Part shown: piece after piece, positions 51,227 through 53,462 of the stretch | How the letters are laid out: every line of letters starts with the position of its first letter | Numbering within the stretch: the stretch's first letter is position 1 | Source: Aquidulcibacter sp. | GTDB lineage: Bacteria; Pseudomonadota; Alphaproteobacteria; Caulobacterales; Aquidulcibacteraceae | DNA length: 53,462 nt | Direction of reading: 5' to 3' | NCBI RefSeq assembly: GCF_020253525.1 | Contig: NZ_JADCBK010000072.1 | Location: forward strand, 1 to 53,462 | Notes under the pieces: generated by a model | Seen by the model: the letters and a program-made list of their open reading frames with translations, nothing else | Databases searched by the model: none | What the model was told of the DNA's origin: nothing | Translations under genes and position numbers: made by a program

Positions 51227-52611
51227 TTGGTCAATGTTCCGCCCCACGCGCAGATTTGGGGTTAGTTCGCGGCCTACTCGATACAGTTGACTGCAATATC
51301 CGTGAGGGTGTTCAGGGTGGCTACACTGCCTTTTTTGGCCCAGGTTCCATGCTGGGCTCCGTCATTACGGTTTTACTGACCATTTATGTCGCATTGTTGG
51401 GCTTCCGTCTCCTAACGGGCCGCACTGATTTGCGCGTTGGCGACCTCCCAATGATTGCAATCAAGTTGGGTGCCGTCGTGATGCTGACCACCTCTTGGGC
51501 TAGCTATCAAAGCTTGGTGTTTTCCTTGCTATTCGATGGGCCCGCGGAAATCGCCAATAGTCTCTTGGCCAACATGCCCATGCCGCAGACTATGGGTCCA
51601 AGCGATATATTTGCGCGGTTACAATATACATTTGATCAATTGACCCAATCGGCAAGTGCGATGTCGCTGGTTAGCGACATTCCTGGTCAAGGCCCAAATG
51701 TGGCCGGTGCCTCATTGAATGCGGGAAGTTTCGTCCTGCAAGCAGCACCGGGGACAGATCCAGAGAGTCTAAAGGGCTTGGCACCTGTCATTCAAATGCG
51801 TTCGGCCTTACAAGGTGGGCCAGCCTTTGGCGCCACAGCTCTTTGGCTTTCCGCGATTACATTGCTGGTCTCAACTTTGGGACTCTTAATTCTAGCAAAG
51901 TTGATGTTAGGCCTTCTGTTGGCCCTCGGGCCATTGTTTGTCGGCCTCCTGCTTTTTGAGAGCACAAAAGGGTTTTTTGAGGGGTGGTTGCGAACCGCTT
52001 TGGGTTTTGCGCTTGTACCTTTGGCCACGGTTGTTTTCATGGCAGGCCTTTTGGCTTCCCTTGAGCCAAGTTTACAGGGGCTGGCCGTTGCACGGGCCGA
52101 AAATCGCTATGACCTGCAGCCGATTTTGACTGTAATGGTCATCATTCTAACGTTTACGGCTGTTTTTGGGAGTGTGATTGGTCTCTGCACCCGTCTCGTT
52201 GCCGGATTTCGTTTGCCTGTCGCTAAGTCGCGCGAACCCGACCCAGTTTTGGTCAACCAAACCGAGGGCGGGCGCCTGGGTTTCGCGGCCGATAGTCCAA
52301 CGGAGGCAAGCCGTGCATCGCGTCTAGCCGCAGTTGTTTCGGGCGGTGTAGCCGGGGCGAGCAGTGATCGACGCGATGCTCGCTTGGCAGCGGCCGTGTC
52401 TGGTGGTGGCCAGGTTTCAACCACTTTTGACCGCCGCACTGAACTTGTCGCTGGCGGTGGCGGTGATGCTTTGCGCGGAGATTACTCCGTCAGATTGGGG
52501 CAGAATGGTCGTAAACGCAATAACCCAACCCGTCCAAGTCTCCCCCGTGAAAGCATGTTTGCTCAATCCCCATCAAAACTAAGCCTATCGGCAACTGGAA
52601 AAGCACCATGA
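51223..52611 (+). CDS. virB6: VirB6/TrbL-like T4SS channel protein
   Basis: 462 residues. Five to six hydrophobic segments between about 40 and 330, with the conserved 'LLALGPLFVGLLLFESTKGFFEGW' (in part) and a downstream membrane helix near 300; the last 120 residues are hydrophilic and Arg/Ser-rich (a cytoplasmic tail) with a repeated 'SDRRDARLAAAVSGG'-like unit (ASRLAAVVSGGVAG, DARLAAAVSGGGQV). Polytopic inner membrane core component. It follows virB4 directly: the virB5 gene usually found between them is absent. Confidence 0.88.
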   Translation: MIGQCSAPRADLGLVRGLLDTVDCNIREGVQGGYTAFFGPGSMLGSVITVLLTIYVALLGFRLLTGRTDLRVGDLPMIAIKLGAVVMLTTSWASYQSLVFSLLFDGPAEIANSLLANMPMPQTMGPSDIFARLQYTFDQLTQSASAMSLVSDIPGQGPNVAGASLNAGSFVLQAAPGTDPESLKGLAPVIQMRSALQGGPAFGATALWLSAITLLVSTLGLLILAKLMLGLLLALGPLFVGLLLFESTKGFFEGWLRTALGFALVPLATVVFMAGLLASLEPSLQGLAVARAENRYDLQPILTVMVIILTFTAVFGSVIGLCTRLVAGFRLPVAKSREPDPVLVNQTEGGRLGFAADSPTEASRASRLAAVVSGGVAGASSDRRDARLAAAVSGGGQVSTTFDRRTELVAGGGGDALRGDYSVRLGQNGRKRNNPTRPSLPRESMFAQSPSKLSLSATGKAP

Positions 52612-53462
52612 CCGGCCCCCAAGCTGATCCATCCCACACCCCGCCCGGTTTGCCGCCCAATGGCGTTGCTGCCCGCGCCCATTACTATGAGGCGGCCAGC
52701 ACGTGGGCGCAGGATACCCATGCCACGTTGCGGAGATCGCAGCGCACAGCATGGATCGTGGCAGGAATTGCAGTTGGTATAGCCGCTATTCAAGCTGTCG
52801 CCTTAGTGGTCCTGGTGCCGCTTAAGCAAACCATGCCTTACACGATCACGGTTGATCGTGAGACCGGCTATGTTCAGACCACGCGCGGTGTCAATCTTGG
52901 CAATTTGAGCGAAACAGAAGCCGTCGCTCAATCCTTTGTTGTACAATATGTATTGGCACGGGAAACTTTTGACGTTGCGGATTATCGCGAGCAGTATCGA
53001 AAAACGCTGGCATGGTCCCAGGGTGCTGCTGAGACCGAGTATTTGCGGGATTGGGACAAGTCTAATCCTAACGGTATTCAAAGCCGCGTTAGCCCAAATA
53101 CTCGCATTCAAGTTACCGTTAAAAGTGTGACCATTTTGGGCCCACGTTCCGCCATGATCCGGTTTGATACTGAGCGCTCTGAGGGCGGAGGTCCCGGGAT
53201 GCGTCAGCCCTGGGTAGCGTCCGTTGTCTATAGTTTCTCGGGTAAGCCCATTAACGAGCAGGATCGCTATCTCAATCCTCTTGGCTTCCAGATTTCGAGT
53301 TATCGACGCGACGCCGAAACGACGCAACCTGTTCCTATGCCCGCTGCTCCAATGCCGATGGCCCCGGCTCCAACCGCTGCACCTCTGCCAACGCCTGGTT
53401 TGACAACCTTACCAGTTACTGGAACGCCCGGACCTGGAGGATCTCCTGCGCCAGCAAACACG
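52608..53462 (+). CDS. virB8: VirB8-like T4SS inner membrane protein (3' end cut by window)
   Basis: ATG 52608 overlaps the virB6 stop (ATGA); the frame stays open to the last base, giving 285 codons. Cytoplasmic N-terminus (about 40 residues, 'ARAHYYEAASTWAQDTHATL'), one membrane helix (about 46-68) and the periplasmic VirB8 domain ('MPYTITVDRETGYVQT', 'FVVQYVLARETFDVADY', 'NPLGFQISSYRRD' near 235). After about residue 240 a Pro/Ala/Thr/Met-rich tail of at least 45 residues continues beyond the window, which most VirB8 proteins lack. Bridges inner membrane channel and outer membrane core. Confidence 0.9.
   Translation, partial: MTGPQADPSHTPPGLPPNGVAARAHYYEAASTWAQDTHATLRRSQRTAWIVAGIAVGIAAIQAVALVVLVPLKQTMPYTITVDRETGYVQTTRGVNLGNLSETEAVAQSFVVQYVLARETFDVADYREQYRKTLAWSQGAAETEYLRDWDKSNPNGIQSRVSPNTRIQVTVKSVTILGPRSAMIRFDTERSEGGGPGMRQPWVASVVYSFSGKPINEQDRYLNPLGFQISSYRRDAETTQPVPMPAAPMPMAPAPTAAPLPTPGLTTLPVTGTPGPGGSPAPANT

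Noticed and set aside
1-53462. tRNA, rRNA, CRISPR arrays, insertion sequences, integrases
   Set aside because: Looked for in the intergenic regions; no cloverleaf-like, regularly spaced or transposase-coding sequence was recognised. A dedicated scan would be decisive.

Overview
The window comes from an alphaproteobacterium that carries genes for anoxygenic, bacteriochlorophyll-based phototrophy. The evidence is a photosynthesis gene cluster at about 13.3-25.7 kb: reaction-centre subunit H (puhA), its assembly factors, three bacteriochlorophyll genes (bchF, bchG, bchP), two PucC-family proteins, and the regulators PpsR and PpaA. An alphaproteobacterial VirB-type secretion locus and a TonB receptor paired with a lipoprotein fit the same class. 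I cannot fix the order. Caulobacterales/Hyphomonadaceae-like or sphingomonad-like lineages are plausible, but that is inference.

Layout. 0-4.7 kb: 3' part of a MaeB-type malic enzyme, an uncharacterised conserved protein, a gene-poor AT-rich stretch and a lone TadG-like pilus protein. 5.0-11.6 kb: a tightly overlapping five-gene operon with a GH13 alpha-glucosidase, a phytanoyl-CoA-dioxygenase-type Fe(II)/2-oxoglutarate oxygenase, a class-III-like zinc alcohol dehydrogenase, an esterase-D-type hydrolase and a GH92 alpha-mannosidase. This combination looks like a glycan-use pathway with a built-in oxidative (possibly demethylating) step and is my strongest candidate for an undescribed system. 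11.6-13.3 kb: a small membrane protein and a TetR regulator downstream of a perfect 12-bp-arm palindrome.

13.3-25.7 kb: the photosynthesis cluster. On the minus strand the order of transcription is bchF-lhaA-puhA-puhB-puhC-puhE-idi. Diverging from it on the plus strand is ppaA-ppsR-bchG-(PucC-like)-bchP-small membrane protein. The order matches the usual proteobacterial arrangement except that bchN, bchB, bchH, bchL and bchM, normally between bchF and lhaA, are absent, with bchF and lhaA now overlapping by 4 nt. PpsR-type sites lie before bchG (perfect) and before bchF (near match). A lipid-anchored class I cytochrome c follows convergently.

26.7-30.3 kb: housekeeping and stress genes (DUF2333 protein, universal stress protein, NifU-like Fe-S protein, nitroreductase). 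29.6-35.7 kb: a probable polyamine or amine utilisation cluster (GntR regulator, class III aminotransferase, two glutamine-synthetase-family ligases, a PotD/PotF-like binding protein), closed by a strong terminator. 35.8-41.5 kb: a thiolase and two divergent histidine kinases. 41.5-47.2 kb: a beta-helix-like lipoprotein with an internal 440-residue duplication plus a TonB-dependent receptor, preceded by three TGTCACA-type direct repeats spaced exactly 22 nt apart (Pho-box-like). 47.5-53.5 kb: the start of a type IV secretion locus, virB1-B2-B3-B4-B6-B8, running off the window end.

I saw no tRNA, rRNA, CRISPR array, insertion sequence or integrase. Family calls come from reading the translations by eye; no database search was run.
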